Source: Porticoccus sp950063125 (GTDB lineage Bacteria; Pseudomonadota; Gammaproteobacteria; Pseudomonadales; Porticoccaceae). Taken from it: a stretch of DNA of 64,000 nucleotides. The stretch lies in NCBI RefSeq assembly GCF_963973895.1, contig NZ_CAXBBF010000004.1; one strand, 5' to 3'. Below, piece by piece: positions 7,782 through 16,512 of the stretch (the stretch's first letter is position 1; every line of letters starts with the position of its first letter). Made by a program: the position numbers and the translations under genes. The notes beneath the pieces were generated by a model that did not search any database, was not told the origin of the DNA, and saw only the letters and a list, made by a program, of their open reading frames with translations.

Positions 7782-9095
7782 CTAGAGCCGCCATATATCG
7801 ATATTTTCTTCTTTAAATAGAGATCTATCGAGCATCGATTTAACATCAATGATAGTAGCATTTTCAGCCATGATGCTGCCAAACTCAGCGATAGAGAGTT
7901 TTTTGTAGTGCTGGTGAGATACTGCCAGAACCACCGCGTGGGCGTTCTTGATTTGATCCCAGGGGGTAAGTTCCACACCGTACTCCTCAATGGCCTCGCT
8001 ACTCTCTGCTATGGGATCATGAACAATGATATTGCAGTGGTATTCCCTGAGCTCTGTGATGATATCTGCAACTTTTGAGTTTCTGAGATCGGGGCAGTCC
8101 TCTTTGAATGTCAGTCCCAGGATCACTACATTGGCATCGCAGACGGGGTGGCCTTTCTTGACCAGTTGTTTGACAGTCTGCTCAGCAATGTATTTGCCCA
8201 TGCCATCGTTAGTTTGTCGGCCGGCCAGAATAACCTGGGGGTGGTGGCCCTCTGCTTCGGCTTTAAAGGTGAGGTAGTAGGGGTCGACGCCAATACAGTG
8301 TCCACCCACCAATCCGGGGCGGAACGGCAGGAAATTCCATTTTGTTCCCGCTGTTTCCAGAACGTCAAGCGTGTCTATACCGAGTTTATGGAAAATAAGG
8401 GACAGTTCGTTCATCAGTGCAATATTAAGATCGCGCTGAGTATTCTCAATCACTTTCGCTGCTTCAGCTACCTTGATGCTGGCAGCCCGATAAACTCCGG
8501 CCGTAATAATCTGTTCGTAGGTTTGGGCCACTTTTTCCAGGGTCTCGGGGGTGTCACCAGAGACTACTTTGACGATGGTTTCCAGCCGATGAACTTTGTC
8601 ACCGGGGTTGATGCGTTCCGGAGAGTAGCCAATAAAAAAGCCATTTTGTCCGTCCTCACTGACTGCGCCGGGCTTGCCAAGCCAGGGCATCCCGGATACC
8701 GACTCCAATATGGGTGCGCAGGTTTCTTCAGTACAGCCCGGATATACGGTTGATTCATACACGACAGTGGTGCCTGGACTGAGGTGCGCTGCAATGGTTC
8801 TGGATGCCCCGTGAACAGCCCTCAGGTCAGGTTTGTGAGCCTGATCAATGGGGGTGGGGACGGCGATAATAATAACGTTGGCTTCCGCTAATTTGGCGGG
8901 ATCATCAGTGAGTTCAAGGTGGGAGGCTGCGGCCAGGTCTTCTGGTGCTACTTCTCCACTGGGGTCTTTCCCCGAAAGATAGGCGGCCAGTTTTTTCTTG
9001 TCGAGATCAAAGCCAATGGTTGGCAGTTTTTTGCCAAATGCGACGGCCAAAGGCAGACCTACATACCCTAATCCAACTACTGCTACTTTCTTCAC
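7782..9095 (-). CDS. tviB: UDP-N-acetylhexosamine 6-dehydrogenase (TviB/WbpO type)
   Basis: A 437-residue NAD-dependent nucleotide-sugar dehydrogenase that oxidises UDP-GalNAc or UDP-GlcNAc at C6 to the uronic acid. The N-terminal Rossmann motif is GLGYVGLPLA. The central helical domain has NTQRDLNIALMNEL. The catalytic cysteine lies in GGHCIGVDPYYL, and the C-terminal NAD/UDP domain has LGLTFKEDCPDLRNSK. Sequence style (for example FIGYSPERINPGDK) fits the TviB/WbpO branch rather than UDP-glucose dehydrogenase. It lies 42 bases downstream of the matching C4-epimerase in the same operon, so the pair makes UDP-GalNAcA. It ends before a 238-base gap holding the next operon's promoter. Confidence 0.88.
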   Translation of the reverse strand: MKKVAVVGLGYVGLPLAVAFGKKLPTIGFDLDKKKLAAYLSGKDPSGEVAPEDLAAASHLELTDDPAKLAEANVIIIAVPTPIDQAHKPDLRAVHGASRTIAAHLSPGTTVVYESTVYPGCTEETCAPILESVSGMPWLGKPGAVSEDGQNGFFIGYSPERINPGDKVHRLETIVKVVSGDTPETLEKVAQTYEQIITAGVYRAASIKVAEAAKVIENTQRDLNIALMNELSLIFHKLGIDTLDVLETAGTKWNFLPFRPGLVGGHCIGVDPYYLTFKAEAEGHHPQVILAGRQTNDGMGKYIAEQTVKQLVKKGHPVCDANVVILGLTFKEDCPDLRNSKVADIITELREYHCNIIVHDPIAESSEAIEEYGVELTPWDQIKNAHAVVLAVSHQHYKKLSIAEFGSIMAENATIIDVKSMLDRSLFKEENIDIWRL

Positions 9096-9137
9096 AATAT
9101 CTCCCGTGTCCCTATGAGACGGTTGACGAATTATTTT

Positions 9138-10166
9138 TTAATCCGCTGTCTTTTTTAAAAACCAATCCAGCGTAGCCTGTAACCCCTGATGGACGTTATG
9201 AGATGGCTTGTATCCGAGCAACGAGTTGGCCTTTTCAATGTTTGCCCGTGAGTGTCGAACATCGCCAGGGCGCAATGCCCGGTGCGTGGCAGTCAAGCTG
9301 TTGATATTTGGGTAATGACTCCCGAGAAGCATTTTTATCGAAGAAAAAAGCTCGTTCAGACTGGTTTGATCGCCGCACGCGACATTATATATCTGATTGA
9401 TGGCGGCCGGATTTTCAGTGGTTGCGGCCAGCAGGTTAGCCTGGACGGTATTGTCGATAAAACAAAAGTCCCGTGATGTTTCCCCGTCACCATTGATGAA
9501 GCAGTCTTCTCCGGCCAGCAGTTGCCCGAACCACTTGGGTATGACAGCGGCATATGCGCCGTTTGGATCCTGTCTTGGCCCAAAAACATTAAAGTAGCGG
9601 AGGCCTATGTTTTCCATGCCATAAGTTCGGGCGAAGACGTCCGCATACAGTTCGTTCACGTATTTGGTGACGGCGTAGGGTGAAAGTGGGCGCCCAATTT
9701 CATCTTCGACTTTGGGAAGTCCGGGATGGTCGCCATAGGTGGATGACGAAGCTGCATACACAAAGCGCTTTACCTTGGTATCCCTTGCTGCCACCAGCAT
9801 ATTCAGAAAGCCATCAATATTTGAACTGTTGGTTGTAATGGGGTCTTCAATCGATCTTGGTACGCTTCCCAGCGCTGCCTGATGAAGAACGATATCGACA
9901 TCCTTGCATGCATTTATACAGTCATTCAAGTTACGGATATCGTGCGGGTAAAAGGTAAACCTGCCCCAGTTTTTGCCGCTTTCGGCTTGCACGTCGTCCA
10001 GGTTGGATTGATGTCCGGTTGAGAAATTATCAATGCCGACAACCCGTTGCTCCAGTTCAAGCAAGGTTTTGAGGAGGTTGGAGCCGATAAACCCTGCAAC
10101 ACCAGTAATTAGCCAGGTTTTCGGTTTTGACCTTAGTGATTGCTGTAGATCGCTGTACGATGTCAC
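9138..10166 (-). CDS. wbpP: UDP-N-acetylglucosamine 4-epimerase (WbpP/TviC type)
   Basis: A 342-residue extended short-chain dehydrogenase that interconverts UDP-GlcNAc and UDP-GalNAc. The NAD-binding motif is TGVAGFIGSNLL, the catalytic serine lies in AASSSTYG, and the YxxxK pair in YAVTKYV. The SYSDLQQSL segment before the Rossmann fold parallels WbpP. I chose a GTG start at 10166: AAGGA sits eight bases upstream, and the resulting length (342) matches the family's about 341. The start at an upstream ATG would add 20 residues without a ribosome site. It is followed at once by the TviB-like dehydrogenase, giving a two-gene pathway to the uronic-acid sugar of the exopolysaccharide. Confidence 0.88.
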   Translation of the reverse strand: MTSYSDLQQSLRSKPKTWLITGVAGFIGSNLLKTLLELEQRVVGIDNFSTGHQSNLDDVQAESGKNWGRFTFYPHDIRNLNDCINACKDVDIVLHQAALGSVPRSIEDPITTNSSNIDGFLNMLVAARDTKVKRFVYAASSSTYGDHPGLPKVEDEIGRPLSPYAVTKYVNELYADVFARTYGMENIGLRYFNVFGPRQDPNGAYAAVIPKWFGQLLAGEDCFINGDGETSRDFCFIDNTVQANLLAATTENPAAINQIYNVACGDQTSLNELFSSIKMLLGSHYPNINSLTATHRALRPGDVRHSRANIEKANSLLGYKPSHNVHQGLQATLDWFLKKTAD

Positions 10167-10463
10167 CGATATATTCCTTGATTCGTGGGTGGCCAATCCA
10201 TATGTTCCGATTGTCTCGTCCACCATAAAGCGGTAGATGGAAGGGCGGTAACTGATAGTAGTCAGCTGGGCTTTTTGGTTGAATTGCCTTCGGGCAAAAG
10301 TACTGCTGCGATTACCTCGGCAGCATGTCCGATTAAATTTAAGGTGCTGAGTATAGTGTTAAAGGCAGTTCTGATCCAGAATCCGCTAGTGTGCAAAATC
10401 TGTTGCTGAATGGAGACGCTTTATGATCGACGGGATCTTGATATTGGATCTGCAGGTTCCCGC

Positions 10464-12560
10464 ATGAATGTGGGTGTGCCCAGCTATCTGTTCGCTTTTT
10501 TTGCCTATTTGGTATTGGCAATCCTGATCAGCTTTTCATGGCGGGGAAGACCGCAGGGGGCCCTGATCATTCTCGCTGCCGTCTGTTCGACGGTTTGGGC
10601 TGGCGCTATTGCAGCTGGCGAGTTCGGTGCCCGGGTTTCCTTTGAGATGATACAGCTGGCTGAACTGTCGAGAAACCTGTCCTGGTGTCTCTTTCTGCTG
10701 GATGTTCTCTGTAAAAAAGATGGTGAAAGTCCCCGCGGAGCCCTGATATTCCGGCTTTCGCTGGGCTGCTCTGCAGTACTTCTACTGCTGGGTATCCTCT
10801 TTACAACGCCACTTGCTTCCAAATATCTGCCCGTATCAGAAACGCTGTTTCGTGAAATTGTGCTGGTGCTGTGGGTGGTGCTTTCCCTCACGGGGCTGAT
10901 TCTGATTGAGCAGATTTTTCGCAACTCCGGTGCCACCCAGCGATGGTCGACAAAATTCTTGTGCCTTGGTATCGGCAGTTTTTTTGTCTACGACTTTTTT
11001 ATGTACTCAGATGCGCTCCTTTTCAAGCGCATAAGCCTTGATTTATGGGAAGCCCGCGGCCTCGTGAACGGGATGGCCGCACCGCTTATCGTCATCGCCA
11101 TTGCCCGAAACCCGAAATTTGAACTGAATATCCACGTGTCCAGGCATGTGGTTTTCCATACCGCAACGATCATGGGAGCGGGTGTTTATCTATTGTTGAT
11201 GGCCACTGCCGGTTACTTCATCCGTTATTATGGCGGTACCTGGGGTAGTGTGCTGCAAATCGTATTTTTCTTTGGTGCGGCAGTCCTGCTGGTTACCCTG
11301 ATGTTTTCCGACAAGATTCGTGCTCAGGTAAGGGTCTTGCTGAGCAAGCACTTCTTTTCCTACAAGCACGATTATCGCGAAGAATGGCTTAAGTTTACCC
11401 AGACGCTTTCAGGTAGTGACGACAGTGTGCCGGAGCGGGTGATTCAATCCATTGCGAAGCTGACGGAAAGTCCAGGTGGCATCCTGTGGGAAAAAAATGA
11501 TGCTGGACATTTTAGTGTTCTGGCTCGCTGGCACATGCCGGAACCTGATTGTGCGGATGCGAAATCGTTAGATTCTTTGACGTTGTTTATGACGCGAACT
11601 CACTGGGTTATCGACATCAATGAATATAATGAAGATCCCGAAAAATATGCGGGTTTGCTCCTGCCGGAGTGGTTGCTGAAGATTCGAAATATCTGGCTGT
11701 TGGTCCCCCTGATACTTCGGGATGAGTGCCTGGGGTTCGTGCTGGTCAGGCGCTCGGATTTGTATCACGCAATTAACTGGGAAGATCGGGATCTTTTGAA
11801 AATGGCGGGCCAGCACGCGGCCAGCCATTTGGCGCAATATCGGGCAGATCAGGCACTGATTCGTTCGCGACAGTTTGAAGCGTTTAATCGGCTGTCTGCC
11901 TATATTGTTCATGATTTGAAAAACATCCTGGCCCAGCAATCGCTGATTATCACCAATGCAGAAAAGCACAAACACAAGCCTGAGTTTATCGACGATGTTC
12001 TTGCCACTGTAAAAAATTCCGTTAGTAGAATGACCCGGCTTATGGAGCAAATGAGAAGCGGTGTTCGGGGAGATTTGGCGGAGGATATCGAGCTTGGCAG
12101 TTTGCTGGCAAGGCTGGTCAGGGCCGCTTCTACCAGGGAACCAAAACCTGTACTTGGATCAGTGGCCAGTGATGCGGTGGTGCGCGCGGATCGCGAGCAG
12201 TTATCGACTGTATTTGGCCATATCATTCAAAATGCCCAGGACGCCACCCCGGCAACAGCAAGAGTTGCCGTCAGCGTAGAGAAGCAGGGGCAGACGGTTC
12301 ATGTCATTATTGAAGATGCAGGTACGGGAATGGACAGGGCCTTTATCCGCGACCGTCTTTTCAGCCCATTTGATTCCACTAAAGGTTTGACCGGCATGGG
12401 TGTGGGTGCATTTGAAAGTCGAGAGTATATCCGCTCTGTCGGCGGGGATATTCTGGTTGCCAGTGAGCCGGGCGTGGGTTCTCAATTCACTATTATCTTG
12501 CCGTGTAGTCCGCTTGATGGTGGCGAAGCAAGTACCGAAAATGAAGGAAGTCAGTCGTGA
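10464..12560 (+). CDS. prsK: XrtA/PEP-CTERM system histidine kinase PrsK
   Basis: Membrane sensor kinase of the PrsK family, about 698 residues. The first 280 residues form seven or eight membrane helices. A GAF-like domain follows around 310-460, and then the kinase core. The phospho-accepting His is in YIVHDLKN (about residue 483), the N box is IIQNAQDA, and the G boxes are EDAGTGMD and GMGVGAFESREYI. The signal it senses is unknown. I take the ATG at 10464, since the preceding in-frame ATG at 10410 only adds a charged stretch before the first helix; this start is moderately sure. It overlaps prsR by four bases, so the pair is co-translated. Confidence 0.9.
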   Translation: MNVGVPSYLFAFFAYLVLAILISFSWRGRPQGALIILAAVCSTVWAGAIAAGEFGARVSFEMIQLAELSRNLSWCLFLLDVLCKKDGESPRGALIFRLSLGCSAVLLLLGILFTTPLASKYLPVSETLFREIVLVLWVVLSLTGLILIEQIFRNSGATQRWSTKFLCLGIGSFFVYDFFMYSDALLFKRISLDLWEARGLVNGMAAPLIVIAIARNPKFELNIHVSRHVVFHTATIMGAGVYLLLMATAGYFIRYYGGTWGSVLQIVFFFGAAVLLVTLMFSDKIRAQVRVLLSKHFFSYKHDYREEWLKFTQTLSGSDDSVPERVIQSIAKLTESPGGILWEKNDAGHFSVLARWHMPEPDCADAKSLDSLTLFMTRTHWVIDINEYNEDPEKYAGLLLPEWLLKIRNIWLLVPLILRDECLGFVLVRRSDLYHAINWEDRDLLKMAGQHAASHLAQYRADQALIRSRQFEAFNRLSAYIVHDLKNILAQQSLIITNAEKHKHKPEFIDDVLATVKNSVSRMTRLMEQMRSGVRGDLAEDIELGSLLARLVRAASTREPKPVLGSVASDAVVRADREQLSTVFGHIIQNAQDATPATARVAVSVEKQGQTVHVIIEDAGTGMDRAFIRDRLFSPFDSTKGLTGMGVGAFESREYIRSVGGDILVASEPGVGSQFTIILPCSPLDGGEASTENEGSQS

Positions 12561-13912
12561 AAGAAACGAACAGATCATTACTTGTAGTCGAAGACGATAC
12601 TGGGCTGCAAAGTCAGCTGCGCTGGTGTTTTGATGACTATGATGTGGTTATAACCGGTGATCGTGAGAGCGCCATAGCTCAGTTGCGCCGTCATCAGCCA
12701 TGGGTGGTATTGCTTGATCTGGGGCTGCCGCCTGATCCCGGTGGCGTAACAGAAGGGCTTGCCACACTGAGTGAAATTCTGGTGATTTCGCCGCAAACAA
12801 AAGTAATCGTGGTGACGGGTGACAACGATAGATCCAATGCGGTCAAGGCAATTGGTCTTGGGGCCTACGATTTTTACCAAAAGCCGGTGGATCCGGATAT
12901 TCTCACGCTGATTGTCGATCGGGCTTACCGTGTTTATGAGCTGGAATCTGAAAACCGCCGACTTCAGGAGCAGAGCCTGGAATCGCCATTGCGGGGGGTC
13001 GTTACTGCCAGCCCGGAAATGCTGAAAGTCTGTCGCACGGTGGAGAAAGTGGCGCCCTCCGATATCACGACCTTACTGTTGGGTGCCAGTGGCACTGGCA
13101 AAGAGGTTATTGCCCGGGCATTGCACGAGCTGAGTGCCAGGGCAGACCAGAAAATGGTCGCAATCAACTGTGCTGCGATACCGGACAACCTATTGGAGAG
13201 TGAGCTGTTCGGCCATGAGAAAGGTGCCTTCACGGGTGCGGTCAAACAGACACAGGGGAAAATAGAATATGCCGATGGGGGTACCCTGTTTCTCGATGAA
13301 ATTGGCGACTTGCCATTGGAGTTGCAGTCCAAATTATTGCGTTTTCTTCAGGAAAGAGTCATTGAAAGAGTAGGGGGCAGGACGGAAATCCCCATAGATG
13401 TGAGGATTATATGTGCCACGCATCAGGATCTGGCCAAGTACATAGAGGAGGGCAAGTTTCGCGAGGATCTTTATTACAGGGTGAGCGAAATCACCATCCA
13501 GATACCACTGTTGAAAGATCGCGAAGGGGATGCCCTGCTGCTGGCAAAGGCGTTTTTGGCACGTTTCAGCAAAGAATCTGGCAAATCGTTACGGGGTTTT
13601 GACAAACAGGCAGCTCAGGCGATCGAATCTTACGACTGGCCCGGCAATGTCCGTGAGCTGGAAAGTCGAATCAAACGGGCCATTATCATGGCCGAAGGCA
13701 CCCATATAACCTTGGAGGACCTCGAGCTGTCGCCAGCCGGCGAAGAGGCTGCACCCTTTAACCTGAGAGAAATCAGAGAAAAAGCTGAAAAAGGTGCTAT
13801 TCAGAGGGCGTTGCTGAATGCCGGGGATAATGTCTCGGAAGCAGCCAAAATGTTGGGGGTGACAAGGCCGACGCTCTATAACTTTCTCGAAAAGTACAAT
13901 ATTCGTTCGTAG
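12557..13912 (+). CDS. prsR: PEP-CTERM-box sigma-54 response regulator PrsR
   Basis: A 451-residue NtrC-type activator of PEP-CTERM and exopolysaccharide genes. It has a receiver domain with acidic pocket EDD and phospho-acceptor Asp54 (LLDLGLPP). The sigma-54 AAA+ domain has Walker A GASGTGKE, the sigma-54-contacting loop GAFTGA, and Walker B TLFLDEIGDL. A C-terminal Fis-type helix-turn-helix (SEAAKMLGVTRPTLYNFL) closes the protein. The GTG start overlaps the prsK stop. A sigma-54 promoter is visible at 7592-7607 and a weaker candidate at 15738-15753; both would be natural targets, which is inference. Confidence 0.92.
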   Translation: MKETNRSLLVVEDDTGLQSQLRWCFDDYDVVITGDRESAIAQLRRHQPWVVLLDLGLPPDPGGVTEGLATLSEILVISPQTKVIVVTGDNDRSNAVKAIGLGAYDFYQKPVDPDILTLIVDRAYRVYELESENRRLQEQSLESPLRGVVTASPEMLKVCRTVEKVAPSDITTLLLGASGTGKEVIARALHELSARADQKMVAINCAAIPDNLLESELFGHEKGAFTGAVKQTQGKIEYADGGTLFLDEIGDLPLELQSKLLRFLQERVIERVGGRTEIPIDVRIICATHQDLAKYIEEGKFREDLYYRVSEITIQIPLLKDREGDALLLAKAFLARFSKESGKSLRGFDKQAAQAIESYDWPGNVRELESRIKRAIIMAEGTHITLEDLELSPAGEEAAPFNLREIREKAEKGAIQRALLNAGDNVSEAAKMLGVTRPTLYNFLEKYNIRS

Positions 13913-13945
13913 GTGGCAGGGTGTTAAAGGTGCGATAGGGGGTAA

Positions 13946-15352
13946 TTACCGGCCCTTGCCAAAAAGGACAACTTCTACGGTTCTGATGAGAATGTTGAGG
14001 TCGAGCAGGAAGCTGCGGTGCTTGACATAGTACAGGTCGTACTTCAGCTTTTCCATGGCGTCCTCGTCTGTTGCTCCATACGGATATTTAAGCTGCGCCC
14101 ATCCGGTTAAACCCGGTTTAACATTGTGCCTTTCGTTGTAATAGGGAATGCTGCGAATCAGCCCCTGAACAAACTCGGGCCTTTCCGGCCTGGGGCCGAC
14201 AAAGCCCATTTCTCCGCGCAACACATTGTAGATTTGTGGTAATTCATCGATTCGGCATTTTCGAATAAAGTTTCCTATGCGGGTTATTCTGGTGTCGTTG
14301 ATCTTGGCCCAGACGGCTCCATTGCTCTCGGCATCCGTGCGCATGCTTCGAAATTTGATGATTTTGAAGACCTTGCCATCGAGCCCTACCCTCTCCTGGC
14401 GATAAAAAATGGGTGCCCTGATGCCATCTTCAATTTTAATGACCAGGGCAGTGATGAGCATAATTGGCCAGGTGACGAGTAATAGTAAAATGGCAATTGA
14501 TGCATTGAAGAGCCAGTCTACCGAATTTCTAAGGTAGTGGATCGAGGCGAAACCATTGGAGTAAATGATCCAGCTGGGATAGATGAGATTGACCGCAATT
14601 TGTCCCGTTTCCCGTTCGATGAAATCCAGGATATCAATAACATTAACGCCACGAATTTTGCAGGCAAACAGCTCATCAACAGGTAGGTTGGCCCTTCTTT
14701 CGTCGCTGGCAACAACAATTTCGTCAATATTGTGCTCTATGACAAATGACAGGAGTGCACCTTTTTCGAGATTGATTCGTCGCTCGCGTTGAATGCCATC
14801 GGGCAAGTCGCCCTCCATCACCACAAACCCCTTGAGGGTAAAGCCGTGGCGGTCAACAGCTCGTCTCATCCGCCTCTCAACGATTGATGCCCGTTCTCCG
14901 GAGCCAAGTATCAGTACGTTGATCTTGTTAAAGCCAAGCAAGTCGAAACGGTTGAGGGTATGTCTGATGAGACTGGTTAGAATCAGCCCTATGCCCGCTG
15001 CCGTGAGCACAACCTCGGCGGTGAAAGGCTTCGTGTCGATAAGCATAAAGAGAATCGCAAACTCGGCAGAGCCGAGTGCGACGGCAAGCACCAGCCTGCG
15101 AAATACATTGCGATAATTTTCTCGCATTCTGGGGTTGTACAGCCCCAGGGAAAGGGACGTGAGCAAAATGAAAAGAGCAAAAACAAGAGAGTAGGCGGCG
15201 ACTATATTTGTTTCGAGGTTGCTTTGTTGGGACCAGCCAAAAAAATTATTGGCAAAGATGGCAAAAAATACTGAACCAAAATAGACGGAAAGCTCGACGA
15301 TTACGAGCACCTTATAGCCGGAGGATAAGTCGCGAAAGTTCGTCTTTTTCAT
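13946..15352 (-). CDS. Exopolysaccharide polyprenyl glycosylphosphotransferase (XrtA locus type)
   Basis: Inner-membrane enzyme that starts repeat-unit synthesis by moving a sugar-1-phosphate from its UDP form to undecaprenyl phosphate. About 468 residues. It has four N-terminal helices (residues 15-135), a soluble nucleotide-binding-like middle (LGSGERASIVERRMRR), a fifth helix, and the C-terminal bacterial sugar-transferase domain with PIFYRQERVGLDGK, FRSMRTDAE, DELPQ and GPRPERPEFV. It matches the TIGR03013 style found in PEP-CTERM loci. The start at ATG 15352 is chosen because the preceding 44 in-frame codons are basic, cysteine-containing and overlap the promoter region. It converges with prsR. 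Confidence 0.88.
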   Translation of the reverse strand: MKKTNFRDLSSGYKVLVIVELSVYFGSVFFAIFANNFFGWSQQSNLETNIVAAYSLVFALFILLTSLSLGLYNPRMRENYRNVFRRLVLAVALGSAEFAILFMLIDTKPFTAEVVLTAAGIGLILTSLIRHTLNRFDLLGFNKINVLILGSGERASIVERRMRRAVDRHGFTLKGFVVMEGDLPDGIQRERRINLEKGALLSFVIEHNIDEIVVASDERRANLPVDELFACKIRGVNVIDILDFIERETGQIAVNLIYPSWIIYSNGFASIHYLRNSVDWLFNASIAILLLLVTWPIMLITALVIKIEDGIRAPIFYRQERVGLDGKVFKIIKFRSMRTDAESNGAVWAKINDTRITRIGNFIRKCRIDELPQIYNVLRGEMGFVGPRPERPEFVQGLIRSIPYYNERHNVKPGLTGWAQLKYPYGATDEDAMEKLKYDLYYVKHRSFLLDLNILIRTVEVVLFGKGR

Positions 15353-15829
15353 TGCCTGTAATAAACCCCTTCCATAAGGTAGGTTTGGCTTCTGATTGAA
15401 TAGCCAGTTGTTTTTGGTGGATACCCGTTGGGCTGGCCTGTATGAACATCTGCAGCCGGGATCGTTACGGGTTGCACCCGCCAATGGCGGGAAATCCTAT
15501 GCCGAAAATTTGCAGTATATGACTGGCAGTGGTTGGTAAGCCCTTATGCTACAAATAGTCAGCCTTAATTTTTTATTGCGAAGCAGAACCCAGCCCTATA
15601 GCGGGGAATGGTACCAGTTAATTGGGGCTATGGCCGAGTATATTTTGCAGGTCAAACCGCATAACCAGCCGTTCGTCTGTATGATTCGTCCATAAAACAG
15701 AACTTCTGTTTAAATCCCATCACTGGCTGGGGTAGTGTGGCCTGAAGGCCGCTGCTAGTCATCGGTTTTATGTGCATGCTACACTCAGCCGGGATTTATA
15801 TTTGAAGCACTCAAGGGAGGAGCTGAATC
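15353..15829. other. 477-base divergent regulatory region
   Basis: No convincing gene lies between the glycosylphosphotransferase and the export-protein gene. The stretch presumably holds the two divergent promoters. The only recognisable element is the weak sigma-54-like site at 15738-15753. An in-frame extension of the glycosylphosphotransferase exists to 15484 but lacks a ribosome site and family similarity. Confidence 0.6.
15738..15753 (+). promoter_or_regulatory. Possible sigma-54 promoter of the exopolysaccharide operon
   Basis: TGGCCTGAAGGCCGCT has the -24 TGGC and the -12 GC at the required 10-base spacing with a T after it, but the TT before the GC is CC. It lies 77 bases before the GTG of the export-protein gene, close to prsKR. 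Position is good and sequence match only fair. Confidence 0.35.
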
Positions 15830-16471
15830 GTGTCTGGTCTTATTTCTTACGTATCAAGAACTTCATCTGTGATTGGTCTCAGTCTGGCTCTAGTGGCTCT
15901 TTCCGGTTGCTCGTCATCAACTCACACCGAGGTGCCCGATGACCTGCGTACAATGCCGGCCGACTATACCTATGTAATCGGTCCCGGGGACAGTATGGAG
16001 GTTTTCGTCTGGGGTAACGAAGAGCTGACAATCAACGGTGTCAAAGTACGTCCTGATGGAAAAATCAGCACCCGGTTGGTTGAAAACATCGAGGCAAGCG
16101 GGAAAACGCCCTCGGAGCTTGCCCGGGATATTGAGGAAGCCTACTCGGAATACGTCAAAAGTGCTGTTGTCAGTGTCATCGTTGACGACTTTGTCGGTGT
16201 TCCATCTCAGCAGGTCAGAGTGGTTGGTGAAGCGGCAGAGCCAACAAGTATTCCCTTCAGAAAACATATGACACTGCTTGATTTGATGGTGGAGGTCGGT
16301 GGCCTGACGGAGTTTGCCGCTGGCAACAAGGCTGTATTGATCAGAAGTTTTGGTGGTGATCAAAATACGTACAAACTTCGCCTGGATGACTTGCTCAACG
16401 ATGGGGATATTTCGACAAATCTTGCCCTCTTTCCCGGAGATATAGTGATTATCCCTGAGGCTTGGTTCTAA
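15830..16471 (+). CDS. XrtA-associated polysaccharide export lipoprotein (Wza-like)
   Basis: A 213-residue outer-membrane polysaccharide export protein of the TIGR03027 type. A lipoprotein signal peptide ends in the lipobox LSGC at about residue 27. The poly-export domain begins at YVIGPGDSMEVFVWGN, followed by an SLBB-type beta domain (VRVVGEAAEPTSIPFRKHMT). It lacks the C-terminal amphipathic barrel helix of classical Wza, as is usual in this short group. The GTG start at 15830 is supported by GGGAGGAG ten bases upstream. It is the first gene of the long exopolysaccharide operon. Confidence 0.92.
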   Translation: MSGLISYVSRTSSVIGLSLALVALSGCSSSTHTEVPDDLRTMPADYTYVIGPGDSMEVFVWGNEELTINGVKVRPDGKISTRLVENIEASGKTPSELARDIEEAYSEYVKSAVVSVIVDDFVGVPSQQVRVVGEAAEPTSIPFRKHMTLLDLMVEVGGLTEFAAGNKAVLIRSFGGDQNTYKLRLDDLLNDGDISTNLALFPGDIVIIPEAWF

Positions 16472-16512
16472 GTCGTTGCCACGGCGTACTGGAAACTTAA
16501 GGAAAATCAGCG

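Noticed and set aside
15577..15592. Minus-strand sigma-54-like sequence TGGGTTCTGCTTCGCA before the glycosylphosphotransferase
   Set aside because: The GG and GC spacing is right, but most other consensus positions do not fit; it is probably chance.
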